64,000 nt of DNA from Ryuthela nishihirai (Eukaryota; Arthropoda; Arachnida; Araneae; Heptathelidae), in the NCBI GenBank assembly GCA_038380435.1, contig JAWZYU010000001.1, forward strand, positions 11,140,001 to 11,204,000, read 5' to 3'. This document shows, one piece after another, positions 45,406 through 57,807 of the stretch. The notes beneath the pieces are model-generated. The model was not told the DNA's origin, made no database searches, and saw only the letters and a program-made list of their open reading frames with translations. The number at the start of each line of letters is the position of its first letter. Position 1 is the stretch's first letter. Made by a program: the position numbers and the translations under genes.

Positions 45406-46539
45406 CAAGATTACTTCCGCCCGGCGGTGGCAGATTACTTAGTTAGCTAAATGATCGCTATACATCCCATCTGTTGCAAAACAAGCAGTGCTAATGCCAC
45501 CTTGCTTACTTGAGGATATTAATCCAAAATTTAAGAATATTCAAATCTTAGTGTTTGGTGGAAGATCTAAAAAATAAGCAGAAAATTCTGAAATAATCAA
45601 ATCGTTATCCACGTCGACGAATTATCTGAATAGTTGTACATAATCAGATGCATTTTCATTTTGCGCAGATTTACTAAATTAGTCTAGATGATTAGTCTCC
45701 AGAAGTCCATAACAGATGTATGAAGGTTTCTATTAATTGCACCTACCCATTTAGAAAATAGAACCTCTTTGACCAAGTTTGTTCTCATAACAATTTTACA
45801 AATAGGAAATTCAAACATACTAATTAAATTTTTATTTTTTTATAAGAAAAAAGCAACAAACTATTATGAACTGAACATCTTTTTATTTTTTGCGTTTAAC
45901 CTGAGAATTTTACCTGTTTTTACAGGGTGAGGAGGGGGATGAAAACAGGGTGAAATCGGGTTAAACCTAAAAACTCATACGATACATGTACAGAGATCGA
46001 ATCCAAGATCAGTGATCAAACAAGCTAGACTCTCTGCCGCTCCAGGATGAAAGCCCTTCTGTTTCCTCATGACTTTAAATCTTGTACAGTGTTTGGATAT
46101 AAAAATATTTAAAGACCTGAAAGACAATGTACAACACTAGGCAATTAGCTCATACCTATTTCAACTAATCTACTCAAGTGTTTCATGTATACTTGGACTG
46201 TAAAGATTAACTTGGATGATAAATACTTTGTGAATTATATATAACATAATAAATCGGCTAGACCCGAAGCAAAGAGTATTAATGAATTTTTTCGATGGAT
46301 GGGGATTTGGGATAAGATATAGAAATGAGGGAGTGCCAAGGGTAATGAATTCTGATAAAGACCATGTACAGGAAAGAAACAGAGAGGAAAAGGGCAAGTC
46401 CTAACGCAGTAGCCATGTCAGCGGGTCCCAACCTGTGACCACGGACCATGAAAAAGATAATGATTTATTTTAAACAAGAAAGTGGTAGTTGTTTAGTTCT
46501 AAGTTTTGATATTTCAAGACCTACAATTAAAAATTAATT
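45406..46539. other. AT-rich DNA, nothing recognised
   Basis: Only a hAT-end-like CAGCGGGTCCCAACC near 46419 stands out, without a partner. Confidence 0.35.
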
Positions 46540-46715
46540 GTGCCCTAGTCTACTGATCAAAGGGACCTGGGTTAGAGTCCCGTGTGAGCTGCGGATGTTT
46601 ATGTTGTTTTTCTGCTGAGATCCCGCTATCCTCACAGACCTTCTACTATGGCTTTATAAACTGACAGGCTTCTGTGGCAAGCAACTACTTGAGGGAATAT
46701 TTAATTTTTATAAAA
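46540..46715 (+). mobile_element. SINE family 2
   Basis: 'ctgatcaaagggacctgggtt' head remainder, 'gttgtttttctgctgag' and 'caactacttgaggg' tail. Confidence 0.7.
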
Positions 46716-47025
46716 GAATTCATAGCGTATTTCTAGCATATAGCCCGGAAGTATTTCCTGAAAAAATGGTTTGCAAACCTTTAAAAAGTGGTAGAACTGA
46801 AAAAATATAGATTAGATGCATAATTTTAATTCCGAAAAAACATATAATTTCACGTAATATAATAATAAATGTTTGAAAACAACTTAATACACAGAACAGT
46901 TAACTTTTATAAGTTCAATCTTTATCTCATATTATTACATATTCATCCTAAAATTTGGGGATGGGGGAAAAAAGGTAGGCTTATTTTCCTAACAGCAAAG
47001 TTGGGTTAATTAGTTCCTATAGTGC

Positions 47026-47346
47026 ATGACTGGCATGTTTGGAGCTCTGCAAAAAACGAATTATAAAATGAAAAATAATTCTATTTTGACAAGATATCAA
47101 GTGAGGCTACTTGATAATGGAAATAAAAAAAAATTAATGATCCTTTTTATTTATGATACGAGTTCGCCGTCGAAAGAACAATTTAAAATAAGCGCATTAA
47201 TATATATTCAAACTTATAGCATTTGTTATTTTATTATGAAAGCATTTACTTCAACCAAAGCCCTATTTTTAAGTGTATTGGGCGACACAGTACGTAACTA
47301 TTTGATGAAGGGATTGAATTATGAATTGAAAGAAAAAATGAAATAG
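47026..47346 (+). CDS. Unrecognised ORF ending in a tandem duplication (106 codons)
   Basis: A lysine- and isoleucine-rich plus-strand ORF beginning MTGMFGALQKTNYKMKNNSI, with no recognisable domain. Its last 29 codons lie in a segment duplicated directly downstream (47259-47351 and 47352-47444). AT-rich composition makes chance openness likely. Confidence 0.2.
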   Translation: MTGMFGALQKTNYKMKNNSILTRYQVRLLDNGNKKKLMILFIYDTSSPSKEQFKISALIYIQTYSICYFIMKAFTSTKALFLSVLGDTVRNYLMKGLNYELKEKMK

Positions 47347-47444
47347 AAGCTTAAAGCCCTATTTTTAAGTGTATTGGCCGACACAGTATGTAACTATTTG
47401 ATGAGGGGATTGAATTATGGATTAAAAGAAAAAAAATAAAAGCT
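47259..47444 (+). repeat. 93-bp tandem duplication
   Basis: Two units starting 'aaagccctatttttaagtgt' differ at a handful of sites. Confidence 0.8.
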
Positions 47445-47879
47445 TTCGTTATCTCAGTTTCTTTTTCTATTTGAATTTACAATTTTATTCGTTTTCCTCT
47501 TAATGCTGCTGTAGCTCATTTATTGTCGCGTTGTAATGTGACAACGAGAAAATATCTCCCGATAACTTCTTTCTATTCTAGATGCTGAAGTGTCAGTTTG
47601 GATATTAGGTGGTTTGACTAAGCAAATAATAATGTGGTTAGAAGATGAAGACATCAACAACTAGCTTCTTGTGTAACGAGAGAGACAGGGACGTACCCAG
47701 GGGCTCGGAATATTGTATTGTTTTGTGCACACAAATTTGTATTGTTATCCACCCCTTCTGTTTTCCGTGGTCTCTGGTCTTAGGTTGAGAGCCGCTGACC
47801 CTCCCCCCCCCCCTATACACACACTCTGCCATGGTTACTGGCCTTAGGCATGGGCCATGCTCTTGTCCTTTCCATCCTC

Positions 47880-48070
47880 TCTGCTTGTTTTAGTCATTTG
47901 CTTAATTGAATCACTTACTGAATTACTTTCCAATGTAGTTCATAAATAAATTAATGATGCACAATTTCATTCTTTTCACCCACCCAAGTTTAGGTTGTGA
48001 GGTCCAGATCGACACTCTCTCTCCACTTATTTTTATCTTTGCAATCTTGATCTTGTCATATTCATATTTC
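47880..48070 (+). repeat. Dispersed repeat, copy 1
   Basis: It shares 'catttgct.aattgaatcact' and 'tatccacttattttt.tctttgcaatctt'-like phrases with 51110-51310. Family not recognised. Confidence 0.6.
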
Positions 48071-48195
48071 AGACTTCTTTACCTGCTTTGTAATCCAAAA
48101 CATTTGTATTTGGAACTAAAAATAGATAGAGTTGCATATGGAACACTAAAAGTAGATTTAAAAAAGAAACTAAAAACATTTATTATTATTTATTA

Positions 48196-48380
48196 GCATG
48201 CTTGTCTACTGATCAAAGGGACCTAGGTTTAAAGCCCCGGGTAAGCATGGATGTTTGTGTTGTCTTTCTGCTGAGGTCCCTGCCATCATCAGAGGCCTTC
48301 CACTATGGCGTATAAACTGACAAGCTCCTGTCAGATCTCTGTGGAAAGCAACTGTTTGAGGGTGTATTTATTTTATTATT
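48196..48380 (+). mobile_element. SINE family 2
   Basis: 'cttgtctactgatcaaaggga', 'tttgtgttgtctttctgctg', 'agctcctgtcagatct' and the tail 'caactgtttgaggg' followed by an AT-rich run. Confidence 0.75.
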
Positions 48381-48417
48381 ATATATATTAATTTTTAGTC
48401 TATATACATATTTTATA

Positions 48418-49186
48418 CTAGCTGAACTTACCCGGCGCTGCCCGGGTGTCACTTTTAACGTGTATATTCTTTTTACTGCACTAAAAGTAAATTTTGTAAT
48501 TACCCCCCCCCCCCCCCGATATTTTAGCACAAATTTTCAATAGGAAGAGATTTGCCCGGTGTTGATTTGGATCGTTGTCGACGTCAACGAGCTCTCTCAC
48601 AGCTCGTGGCTTAGTTTTTGCGTAAGCTATCGAGATTTTTATTTCCGTTACCACAGATTTTGCCGCCCTATGGCTCCCGTGATATTCGTCCGCACGGTCG
48701 AAATTTCATGCACAGCGTCCCCCGTGTGCACCGGTGATTGATTTAAAAATCAGGTTCTCACTTAGCCCGTGACATCGTTTCTACACAAATTGTGACAGCT
48801 CCTGTATCACTTTTAACCTGCATAATTTATTTCGTGCACTAATGGTTAGTTTCTAACTACCCCCCCCCCCCCCGACATTTTATGATAATTTGAACACGAA
48901 GAATTTCCCGGTGTTGGAAAGGTCATTGATGACTTTATTTTCATAGTTAGGGAGCAATAAATGACAACAGTAAATTTGACAGCGATTCTCGTTTCCCGTA
49001 GGAATAGCATGGCAAATATTTTTGGTTCTAGCAAGCCCCCTTTTTGGACTTTCGACCTGATATTTGGCACTGCAATCCGGACCACAACCAGAAACGTTCT
49101 CCGAAAATTTGGAGTGTGTACGCTGAATTCCCGATGAGTTATGACTGCCACAGACAGACACCTTCTTTTATTATATAGATAATCTA
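48418..49186 (+). mobile_element. Unclassified dispersed element with 'cccggcgctgcccggg' start
   Basis: It begins 'actagctgaacttacccggc' and ends 'cagacagacaccttc' plus 'ttttattatatagata', between short TATATA-rich flanks. Sequences with these two ends are widespread in invertebrate genomes. The copy contains two poly-C tracts and an internal partial repeat of 'cccggtgttg'. No coding capacity is recognised, and the class is uncertain. Confidence 0.4.
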
Positions 49187-50286
49187 TATATATTATTTAC
49201 AGACTATCATTTTAACATTTCTTGCGCTGTGGAATAGTTTTAGTAAACGATATGGTTAATTTTTCAAGTCTTATTCTCAGCCACCAACCCTATCCCCCAT
49301 CTCCCTAAAAAAACTCGCCCCCATTCCCCCCCCCCCCCCGAAACTGACTTCTGAGTACGTCCCTGGAGAGAGACATGCATGTTAATAAGTATGTAAAAGT
49401 CAAAGGTAATTCCATCAAAAGAATCAACGAATATGAACTATTGATTTGCTAATAAAAAAGTTTACCTCAAATTAAGGTTTGTAAAAAAAATGAAAAAGGT
49501 TTTGCATGAAACTTGGGGAAAAAACTGAAAGGCGAGGAGAAAGTATTGCTGTTCTAGGAAAGTTAATAAGTAGGGTGGAAAAAAATTTACTGTAAAAGAA
49601 TTAGTGAAAATTGTATTCCACATTATACCAAAATGAACCACTCAGGTAGTTGCTTCCTTTGTGAAATCTATAAAAAAATATTGATTTTCGAGATTCTATC
49701 TCAAAGCTGAAATTTTCCTGAAATCCTAATAAAAGGCGTAGAGAGACATAAATTCTTTCCTTACAAATCTTTTATCAGCCTTCGCATCCTTTTCTTCCTG
49801 TTCCAGTTTCAGTAAAAACAAAACTCATTCGATAATTTATTGTTTCTGCATATTTCGGTAACTCCCTGCTAGTCATGTATTAAATGTGCGAAGTGAAGAC
49901 TGCCATTGGCTATAAAATAATTTCCATGTCCTTTTTCCCCCAGAAAAAAGTGTAAGTTGGTAAACTATTGTACCACTGCATCTTCCGAAAGAGAAATATG
50001 CATGAAAAATCCTACATCAGCAAAAGATTACGACGAAGTAATTACACCGATGCTGACGGAATTCACCCTCAGAAATGATTTATGTGAAAGAGTGTAGTAC
50101 GCAAATAAGGAAAAAGAATTAAGGAGTTATAATTTCCCTTGCACCTCGAGGGCTTCAATAACATATTTTCCTGAATTCAGCCCCAGAAATCAGTAATTTA
50201 CCCCCCCCCCCCCCAAACACACACATTTATTACATTCAAACATCTTTAATTGTTGCGTATTGATATTTATCTCCTCTAATATCTAC
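49187..50286. other. Non-coding DNA with poly-C tracts
   Basis: C runs lie near 49327 and 50200. No supported gene. Confidence 0.4.
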
Positions 50287-50500
50287 CCTAGCCGTCCCGT
50301 GGCCGAATGGTTAACGTGCTTGGCTACTGATCAAAGGAACCTAGGTTTAGAGCCCTGGTTAAGGCATGGATGTTTGTGTCGTCTTTCTGCTGAGGTCCGG
50401 CCATTCTCATCAGACCTACTATGCTGTAAAAACCGAAAAACTCCTGTCAGACTTCTGTGACAAGCAGCTGTTTGAGGGGGCGTATATATATAATATCTAC
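50287..50500 (+). mobile_element. SINE family 2, most complete copy
   Basis: It shows the full tRNA-like head GTGGCCGAATGGTTAACGTG (A-box side), then 'cctaggtttagagccc' (B box eroded), the standard body, and an AT microsatellite at the end. Confidence 0.8.
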
Positions 50501-50619
50501 TCTGCCCTCGGGGAGAAAATATGACACTGCAGGGGATTGGGATGGCCGACGTCAGTTAAATGGGAAGTAAAATTTTAGCCCCCTTGTGAAGGATAACTAT
50601 AGCTGTGCCATTAAAACAG

Positions 50620-50740
50620 TACGGTTGAGGCAGGCTTCCATCTGTCTCCTAACAGCTGTATAGTGGGTCTTTGCTGTGACCAGGACATTTAGCCCATTGT
50701 GCAGAAAACTGCCGCTCAGACGAAATACGTTAACTGAAGC
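50620..50740 (+). mobile_element. SINE family 1 tail fragment
   Basis: 'catctgtctcctaacagctgt' to 'gccgctcaga', with a short deletion. Confidence 0.65.
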
Positions 50741-51109
50741 ATCATTCCATCCCCCCTCACCCCAATAGACACGAGCAGGCCCGGATCTGAAAAAAAAAAA
50801 AAAACAATCAAGAAAAGAAGGAAACAAGAAACACAATAGAGCCGAAAAAATTAAAGGGGGGGGGGCAAGAATCTATTGTATTTCCATTGCAGTATGTCAT
50901 TTTCTCTTTGTTTATATAAGTCTTTAAAATTTTATGAAAAATCCATGAAACAAATAAATTTAATAATTTTTGCTTCTATTACCCTTACTAGGATTCTGAA
51001 AAGGAAGAGGCGATACCCCACCCCCCCTTGGACTCGAGTATGTAATCCACCACCCATATGACTTTTTTAGACATATTACTGATGATCTAAAATGTAAAAT
51101 AGAACAGAC

Positions 51110-51310
51110 TACTTTTGATTTAATCATTTGCTGAATTGAATCACTTAGTCAATTACTTAACAATGTATTTTATAAAAAGTATAATGATACAAAATTTTAT
51201 TCTTTTCATCCTCCCAAGTTCAAGTTGTGTGGTCCCAGTCAGCTCTCTCTATCCACTTATTTTTTCTTTGCAATCTTACTCTTGAAGTCCTCTTTTCAGC
51301 TTTGCTTTTT
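51110..51310 (+). repeat. Dispersed repeat, copy 2
   Basis: Related to 47880-48070. The following AT-rich 400 bp (to about 51700) may be more of the same element on the minus strand, but I cannot name it. Confidence 0.5.
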
Positions 51311-52343
51311 TCACACCATTTTTCCATCTCTTTCACGGTCTTCTTCCAGAGAGGTCCCATTTTCATATTTCATTTAGCCATCTTCCTTTATCCATCAAAT
51401 TCATAAGTCTTTCTCATTTTGATAATATTTCTTTACTATCTCCAATATTTTTACGAAATATATGATTGCTTTAGTTTCTTTATTTCTCATTTTATCTAGT
51501 CTTTGTTTCCTCGGATATCTTTTGAAATATCCACTTCGATTACTTTTATCTCAGATACCAGTCTTTCTGTCAAAATCATTTTTGATTCTTATGTTAGATT
51601 ACTATCTACAATTGCGTTAAAAACTATTCTTTAAAACTGAATTTAGCACTCTTACTGCTTTCTATTTTAGGTTCTCTCTTTTGATAATCTTTGATTTTTT
51701 TCATCATACATTCGAATATTAGTAGCAGCTTTCTCTTTGCTGGATGTTATAAAACTGATATCAGAATCCAAAAAATGGAAACATTGAAAACTTTTTTCTC
51801 TCTGAAATTTATAATTATGACATCTATTTCATGTACAAAGATGTAATCCAAATAACTGCAATCTTATGCCAGTTTTTAAGTAGAAAAACAAATTTAAAAA
51901 GCTTTTAGAAGCTATTATTAAAAAAAAGCCTTTCAAAAATTGACAAATATGCATGTTTTAAAAACTATTTTGGGAAAGGATTTAAGAACAAAAGACATCT
52001 CGTGTTCAATGAGGGGGCGGGGGGTAGCTCATGACCATATTGGTTTCGAGGTGAGGGAATGCTCAGCTTAAAGAGAGGCAATTTACGGAGTGGAGGGGAG
52101 CTATGCTGCGGTTATCGCCGTTCCCCCTACGGGTGAAGGAAGGGGGAATGACACAACTAGGAAAAGTCCATTTCAAAACTCGGCCGGTATGGTATTCTGA
52201 GGTACTTCATTTTTCAAGGCCTGTGGAAGTTAAAGGGTTAAGTCATATACTGATAATAGCTTTTTTGGAGTTTGAAATCAGTTGAAACTATTTCCTAAAT
52301 TATAGCACTCGAAAATGACAAAATCTCAAAATATGTTAAGGGC
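51311..52343. other. AT-rich DNA, nothing recognised
   Basis: No supported feature. Confidence 0.4.
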
Positions 52344-53642
52344 GTTGAAAAAGTTCTTGACACGTCTGTAGATTTGCACTCGTTCCTCCGAAGTTAACAA
52401 TCTACGACTTGTTTGAATACTTTATAAACTTGCCACTAAGTGTTAAAGAAAAAAGTCCGTATCATCATTTCTCTCTTCGCTGGCTGGGCGTAAAGTTGGG
52501 TCTAAAATCTGTGCGTTGCTGCTGTGCAGCCTATTGAAGTCGGGGGAAAGATTTTATATTTTCACAAGGGTGCAGTTTGGGGACGACGCGAAACAAATTC
52601 ATACCGATTTATCAAAGTATGTGGAGATCATGCTGGTTCGTATGGCACTGTAACTGGATGGATACGGAAAATCGGAGAAGGACGGCAGAACTTCGAAGAC
52701 CTCCCTCGTGGAGGAAGGACAGGAGAATGCCTTGAATGAGAAAACGATCGCTGCTATTTGTGAATTTATTAAGGAAAACCCACACATCACCATTCAGGTA
52801 ATAAGTTGATGTTAGTGAATTGATTGGCAATGTGGAAACAACTATTCATGAACATTTAAAGTTGCGAAAGATCTGTGCCAAATGGGTAATCCACAAACTG
52901 ACGGAAGAGAGAAAAAGGGTTAGAGTCGACTCATGCAAGATGATGCTGGCATTGTTTGAACCTAGTAGCCCCAAATGGTTAAATATATTGTGTCTGGTGA
53001 TGAAACTTGGTTTCATTACTATGCAACTCCCAGAAAGATCGACAACTATATTTGGGTTGCGGAAAATGAACCGCGTCTCCAAATCCACTGACAAGACTTC
53101 CGCTCAAGTAAACAGAATGGTCGCAATTTTTTTCAATTTCCAATGAGTGGCAGCCGTGGACGCCTTAGCTGAAAAAGTGACTATAAATGGCCAATCTACA
53201 CCAACATTGTTTTGACCGAAATGGTTAAGGAAATGAAGGAGCTACGTCCAATAGCAGGCGTGTCAAGGGTTTTCCTTCTTCATAATTATGCCAAAGTTCA
53301 CGAAACCCAGTAAGTTGCGGTCTTTCTGGATCAGAAAAAAAATCAAACAGCTACCCAATCCTGCATTTCACTCGATCTTGCACCACGCGATTTTTTTGGT
53401 TGTTTCCAAAATTAAAAACGAACTTGCTAGGAAGCCTTTTTCAAGGATGCAAGACCTTGCAGAATGCATTCATGCAGAGTTGCGGAGTATTCCCCAACAG
53501 GGGTACCACCAAAAGTTCCAGAATTAGCGTAGACGCTTGCAGATTTTTATAGATGTTGGAAGGGAGTACTTTGAAGAGCAATAAAAGTTTTGTTGACGTA
53601 AGTGCATTGATTTTTGTTCTAAATATGAAAGTCAAGAAACCA
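52344..53642 (+). pseudogene. Mariner-like transposon relic
   Basis: The likely ends are weakly inverted (GTTCTTGACACG near 52353 and, reversed, GTTTCTTGACTTTC near 53641). Coding pieces in order: RFIKVCGDHAGSYGTVTGWIRKI..GRQNFEDLPRGGRTG (DNA-binding), LRKICAKWVIHKLTEERKRVRVD, then in another frame VSGDETWFHYYATPRK (first catalytic Asp), a degraded LLHNYAKVH (second Asp lost) and ISLDLAPRDFF (third Asp region). This is the classic mariner layout. Frame breaks and the missing second Asp make it inactive. Confidence 0.8.
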
Positions 53643-53995
53643 GGCTTGTAATCTGCAGTTCCCAGGTTCGAGTCCCCGCTGCCCCAGAATTCAGATTTAT
53701 CTCCTCAAAATCCCCTGCCCTACCCACAGTCAGTAGGGAACATCGATGGACTGGGCAAGGCTGCAGCCCATCGGATGAGACGTTAAGCTGTGGTCCCGAG
53801 TATGGGAGAGCCATACCCTGTGCAAGTTAAAGAACACATTGGATGGCCTCGATGGAAGGGCTCCATCTGTCTCCCAACAGCTGTTCCAGTGTGTCCCCTC
53901 CCCAACCTTCTCTGAGCTCTAAGGTCCTTGTGACCTGGTCATTTAGCCCATTGTGTGCAGAAAAGTTCTGCTCAGAGGTAAAACAACCCAACGTC
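53640..53995 (+). mobile_element. SINE family 1, lacking the A-box end
   Basis: It begins 'ccaggcttgtaatctgcagt' and B box GGTTCGAGTCCC, directly against the mariner relic, and ends 'gaggtaaaacaacccaacg'. Confidence 0.8.
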
Positions 53996-54339
53996 AAGAC
54001 CGTTTTGAATGACCCTCGTATTTGCGATATTAAATTTGGCGAAGAGGTTTACGGGACGAAAAAGGTCGATAAATGTTTCATTACATATATTTATGTATCT
54101 ATCAGGAATGAAACCGAACGTTGTTCGGTATAATTCCCCACCCCCACACGTTTTGGTGGTCTTTAATAAATTTCTAGAAAAACGCGAGTAATATATGTAT
54201 TTGTTTAAAATTTTTTTCTCCTTCTTTCCGACTACTAGCAATCTGAAAGAGGGGCAGCCTCTCCCCCGTGTCACCATAGATCGGGATTCCCGCATGTACA
54301 TATGTACCTCTATATGTATATATGTATGTGTGTACCTCT

Positions 54340-54660
54340 GTATAGGACCGGATCTAGGGAGGCATGCCCCACCCTCTTTCAGAATGGTAGTAAGGGTAAT
54401 AGAGGCAAAAAAAAAAATGGTAATCTTATATTTCGTGCATTTTTCAAATGTAAGTAATATAAATTAAATTAAAATAATAAATATAGATGAAAATAAAACG
54501 TAAAATTTTAAAGACCTATAAAACGGAAGGTGAAATGTTAAATGTTATGCAACATTGGAAATTCTGTCTCTTGCCCTCCTGCCCCTTTGCATTTTTCCGA
54601 CTCGATTGCGTTTCTTGCTCCAGCTCCCACTCGATTTTTGTCTAAATCAAGCCTGCCTCT
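54340..54660 (+). repeat. Third copy of the 175-bp family with flanking phrase
   Basis: 54495-54655 matches the units at 526-880. The phrase 'agtaagggtaatagaggcaa' near 54388 occurs inverted near 50975-51000, so the full family unit is larger than the tandem pair suggests. Confidence 0.55.
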
Positions 54661-54690
54661 ATATGTGTGTATGAATGTATGTTATATATA

Positions 54691-55311
54691 CAGGGTGAAT
54701 CTGAAAAAGTGGGCAAAACTTTACGGGGTGGTAGAACGCAGCTATACGAGCAATATTCGTCATAGAATGTATGGGCGGAATGCAAACGGCGAGCCGCTAG
54801 GTGGCGTTGGAAATGGTATAAAAGGGTCGGTCCTCGAACCCAACGGCATTTCTACCGTGGACTGCCGAGAGGATGGCTGGTTATACTAACCACGAAATGG
54901 CGGATATGCACTTTGTGTGCGGAAAAGCCTAATCTACTAGTGTCCCATTGAAACCGATATGGATCTAGTCGCCAGGATCGCCGTTGTTGCCGGTGACATT
55001 CGGGAAATGCCTGGTGTCTTCGCAAATGTGCGTCGGTCCCTAACCGCAGGTTTGAAGCCTGCATTACAGCTGGCGGCAGCTCTTTTGAGCAATTTCTTTG
55101 AGCATGTACCTCAATTACATTCCTGTTAATAAAATGTTTTCTGAAGTATCTCCTCTCCTTCTTGTGTTCATTCTTTAAATGTGACAGTGGAAAACTACCT
55201 TTTAACTTCTCACCGCTTGCGTTCCGACCATACATTCTATGACGAATATTGCTCGTATAGCTGCGTTCTACCACCCCGTAAAGTTTTGCCCACTTTTTCA
55301 GATTCACCCTG
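54691..55311 (+). mobile_element. Internally deleted IS630/mariner-superfamily element (621 bp)
   Basis: Terminal inverted repeats of about 93 bp begin CAGGGTGAATCTGAAAAAG and show one mismatch; TA flanks both ends (TATA|CAGGG...CCCTG|TATA). Between them only the first codons of a transposase (ATG at 54873, MAGYTNHEMADMHFVCGKA then stop) and its last codons (55021-55101, NRRFEACITAGGSSFEQFL then stop) remain. The catalytic centre is gone. This is a clean example of how a short non-autonomous element arises from an autonomous parent. Confidence 0.8.
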
Positions 55312-55617
55312 TATATGAATTATGCAAAATCTTTCGCTCCAATTCAGTTTAATTCAATATCGAGCATCTCCCCAAAATATTTTCCTACATCCGGGCCTTG
55401 CTTATGCTAATCAAAGTACCCCATAAAATGTTTTTGGAGCCGGAATTGTTCATTTTTCTGTTCGCACATTTGATTTAATGTTTCAAATTTAAGAACTTTC
55501 AACTTCTTTTACCAAGTAACAAAGTATTCCCTGTGAAACGTTAATTTTGTTTGCAGCACTGAAACGCACGAACAGTCGAAGCATATTTCACTAGGACCAT
55601 GACCGCTTCAGTGAGTG
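55312..55617. other. AT-rich DNA, nothing recognised
   Basis: No supported feature. Confidence 0.4.
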
Positions 55618-55627
55618 AATAAGTGTG

Positions 55628-56016
55628 GGTTGTTGGGTTGTTTTACCTCTGAGCGGCACTTTTTTGCACACCATGGGCTAAATGGCCAGGTCACATGGAA
55701 CCCGAAGGCTCAGAGAAGGTTGGGGGAGGGGACCCACTGGAACAGCTGTTGGGAGACAGATGGTAGCTTCCCGTCAAGGCCATCCAGCGTGTTCTTTAAC
55801 GTGCACAGGGTATGGCTCTCCCGCACACGGGACCACGGCTTAACGTCCCATCCGACGGACGGCGGCCTTTCCAAGCCCATCGGTGTCCCCTACTGACCGT
55901 GGGCAAGGCGGGGAATTTTGCGGAGATAAATCTCAACGCTGACTCAGCTGGGACTCGAACCTGGGAACTACAGATTATGAGCCTGGCGCGCTACCGACTG
56001 AGCCACCCCCGCCCCA
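55628..56016 (-). mobile_element. SINE family 1, full length with target duplication
   Basis: Flanked by AATAAGTGTG at 55618-55627 and 56017-56026, a perfect 10-bp duplication that defines the element's ends. The head at the right (minus strand GGTGGCTCAGTCGGTAGCGC) and B box GGTTCGAGTCCC are intact. This is the best reference copy for the family. Confidence 0.9.
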
Positions 56017-56434
56017 AATAAGTGTGTGTATGTATGCAGAGTAATTAGCTTGTTAACCATTGTAATCTGCTTTTTGCATTTCTGTAATAGTTCTAATGGG
56101 TGAAATAAGTAGCCTGTTGGGGGCAATAAAATTACATATTTTATTTAGCAATATATATTAAGAGAAAAATATTACAATATTGATCGGAATTTGTTTCACA
56201 CGAAATATCACAGAATCATTTGGCGTACATATTATCGATTTTAATCGATACTTAACAAATACACAAGGAATTTTTCATTCTACAGTTAGACTGTACACGT
56301 CACACTTACAACAGGATTCAACAACTAATCAAATAAGCACTGTTTACGGTTACTTCCATCAACAAGGCACTGTCAGCATTACGCTATTCCAGGTTATACA
56401 GTGTCACATTAACCTTGCTAGAATTATGTGCGAT

Positions 56435-56588
56435 CAGAGAGACGGACTGGGACTAAAAATATTGGTTGCCAGGAGACAAAGGGGGCCCACCCACAATTAT
56501 AAGGCTAGCATTTTTAACATATTGTCTAATGTTTAAGGGGGCCCACTTGCCATCGAGCAAGCTGACACTCTGGCCAGTCCGCCACTTG
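56435..56588 (+). mobile_element. hAT-type MITE of a second family (154 bp)
   Basis: The ends are CAGAGAGACGGACTGG and, reversed, CAAGTGGCGGACTGG. They are flanked by a perfect 8-bp duplication TGTGCGAT (56427-56434 and 56589-56596). Termini of the CAGNGGCGGACTGG type are known from hAT elements. It is unrelated to the MITE of the satellite. Confidence 0.85.
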
Positions 56589-56997
56589 TGTGCGATTCGA
56601 GCTTATTCATTTCTGAGCACTGTTTCACTCGTTTTCCCTTTTTTCCTGATTAGCTTCACACTGAAAATATCTAACAGAATGTTTTAAAAATTATTAATTT
56701 TTAAATATTTTTTTTTGTTTTAACCTCTTCCGCGAAGCACAGACATCGAAAAAATCAACTAATATGCAAAACATATACCACTATATTAGCAAAAGTATTG
56801 AGATTGCCATGAATGTGGAAAAACATTCATAGCACAGTAACTTCAAGCACCTTAGGCAGTGGAAAGAGATTGTCTGAGCTACACCGAAAAATTATTGGCA
56901 AAATATAAAGAAGACAGGAGTAAAACATCCAAAAATAAAGAAAAACAGCGCGACAAAGAGGAAATTATCATACGAACCCCCCAGATTTCTAGTTCAA

Positions 56998-57353
56998 AGA
57001 GGGGTGGCTCAGTCGGTAGCGCGCCAGGCTCGAGTCCCAGCTGGGTCAGCATTGAGATTTATCTCCGCAAAATTTCCGCCCTGCCCACGGTCAGTAGGTG
57101 ACACCGATGGGCTTGGAAAGGCCGTCAGATGGGACGTTAAGCCGTGGCCCCGTGTGCGGGAGAGCCATACCCTGTGCATGTTAAAGAACACGCTTGATGG
57201 CCTTGACGGGAGGCTACCATCTGTCTCCCAACAGCTGTTCCAGTGGGTCCCCTCCTCTAACCTTCTCTGAGCCTTCGGGGTCCATGTGACCTGGCCAATT
57301 AGCCCATGGTGTGCAAAAAAGTGCCGCTCAGAGGTAAAACAACCCAATCCAAA
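56998..57353 (+). mobile_element. SINE family 1, full length with target duplication
   Basis: Flanked by TCTAGTTCAA at 56988-56997 and 57354-57363. The head lacks about 15 bp between A and B boxes ('caggctcgagtcccag'), which removes the spacing expected of a pol III promoter. Confidence 0.9.
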
Positions 57354-57363
57354 TCTAGTTCAA

Positions 57364-57807
57364 TGGTAAAACAAGAAGCCCCACGATGCACCAACTTGAA
57401 ACACACTTTTTGATAAAAGGAATTTTGAAATAAACATTAAAATTTTGTTGTTTTTAAACAATATTCAGTACTTGAGTTGTGAATGTTTAAATATTTAACA
57501 GCAACGTTGCTAGTCAAAACGTTTATTTTAACAATTAAACCACAGATATCGAAATTATTTTAGAAATTTATGTAATGATTCTTTCAGATCGTGAAATTTT
57601 TAGATTGTAGGAGTGAGAAACGTTGTTGCATATATTTTAGTTTTTACAACGTTAAATCCTAAACAAAGAAGTGAACAGATAATTGAAAAATGCAAGATAT
57701 TTGACAGGACTGGGGGCCACCCCCATGATCTTCTGAAAACAACTCTTTTAACCTGGATTTACGACTATACTTAAATTCCATAATATGACTCTCAGTAGAG
57801 GGTAAGG
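57364..57807. other. AT-rich DNA, nothing recognised
   Basis: No supported feature. Confidence 0.4.

Noticed and set aside
48495..49335. Poly-C tracts as origins or quadruplex regulators
   Set aside because: Homopolymer runs scattered through repeats; nothing besides composition supports a function.
55615..56021. Protein-coding ORFs on the plus strand
   Set aside because: They lie wholly within a SINE bounded by a 10-bp target duplication.
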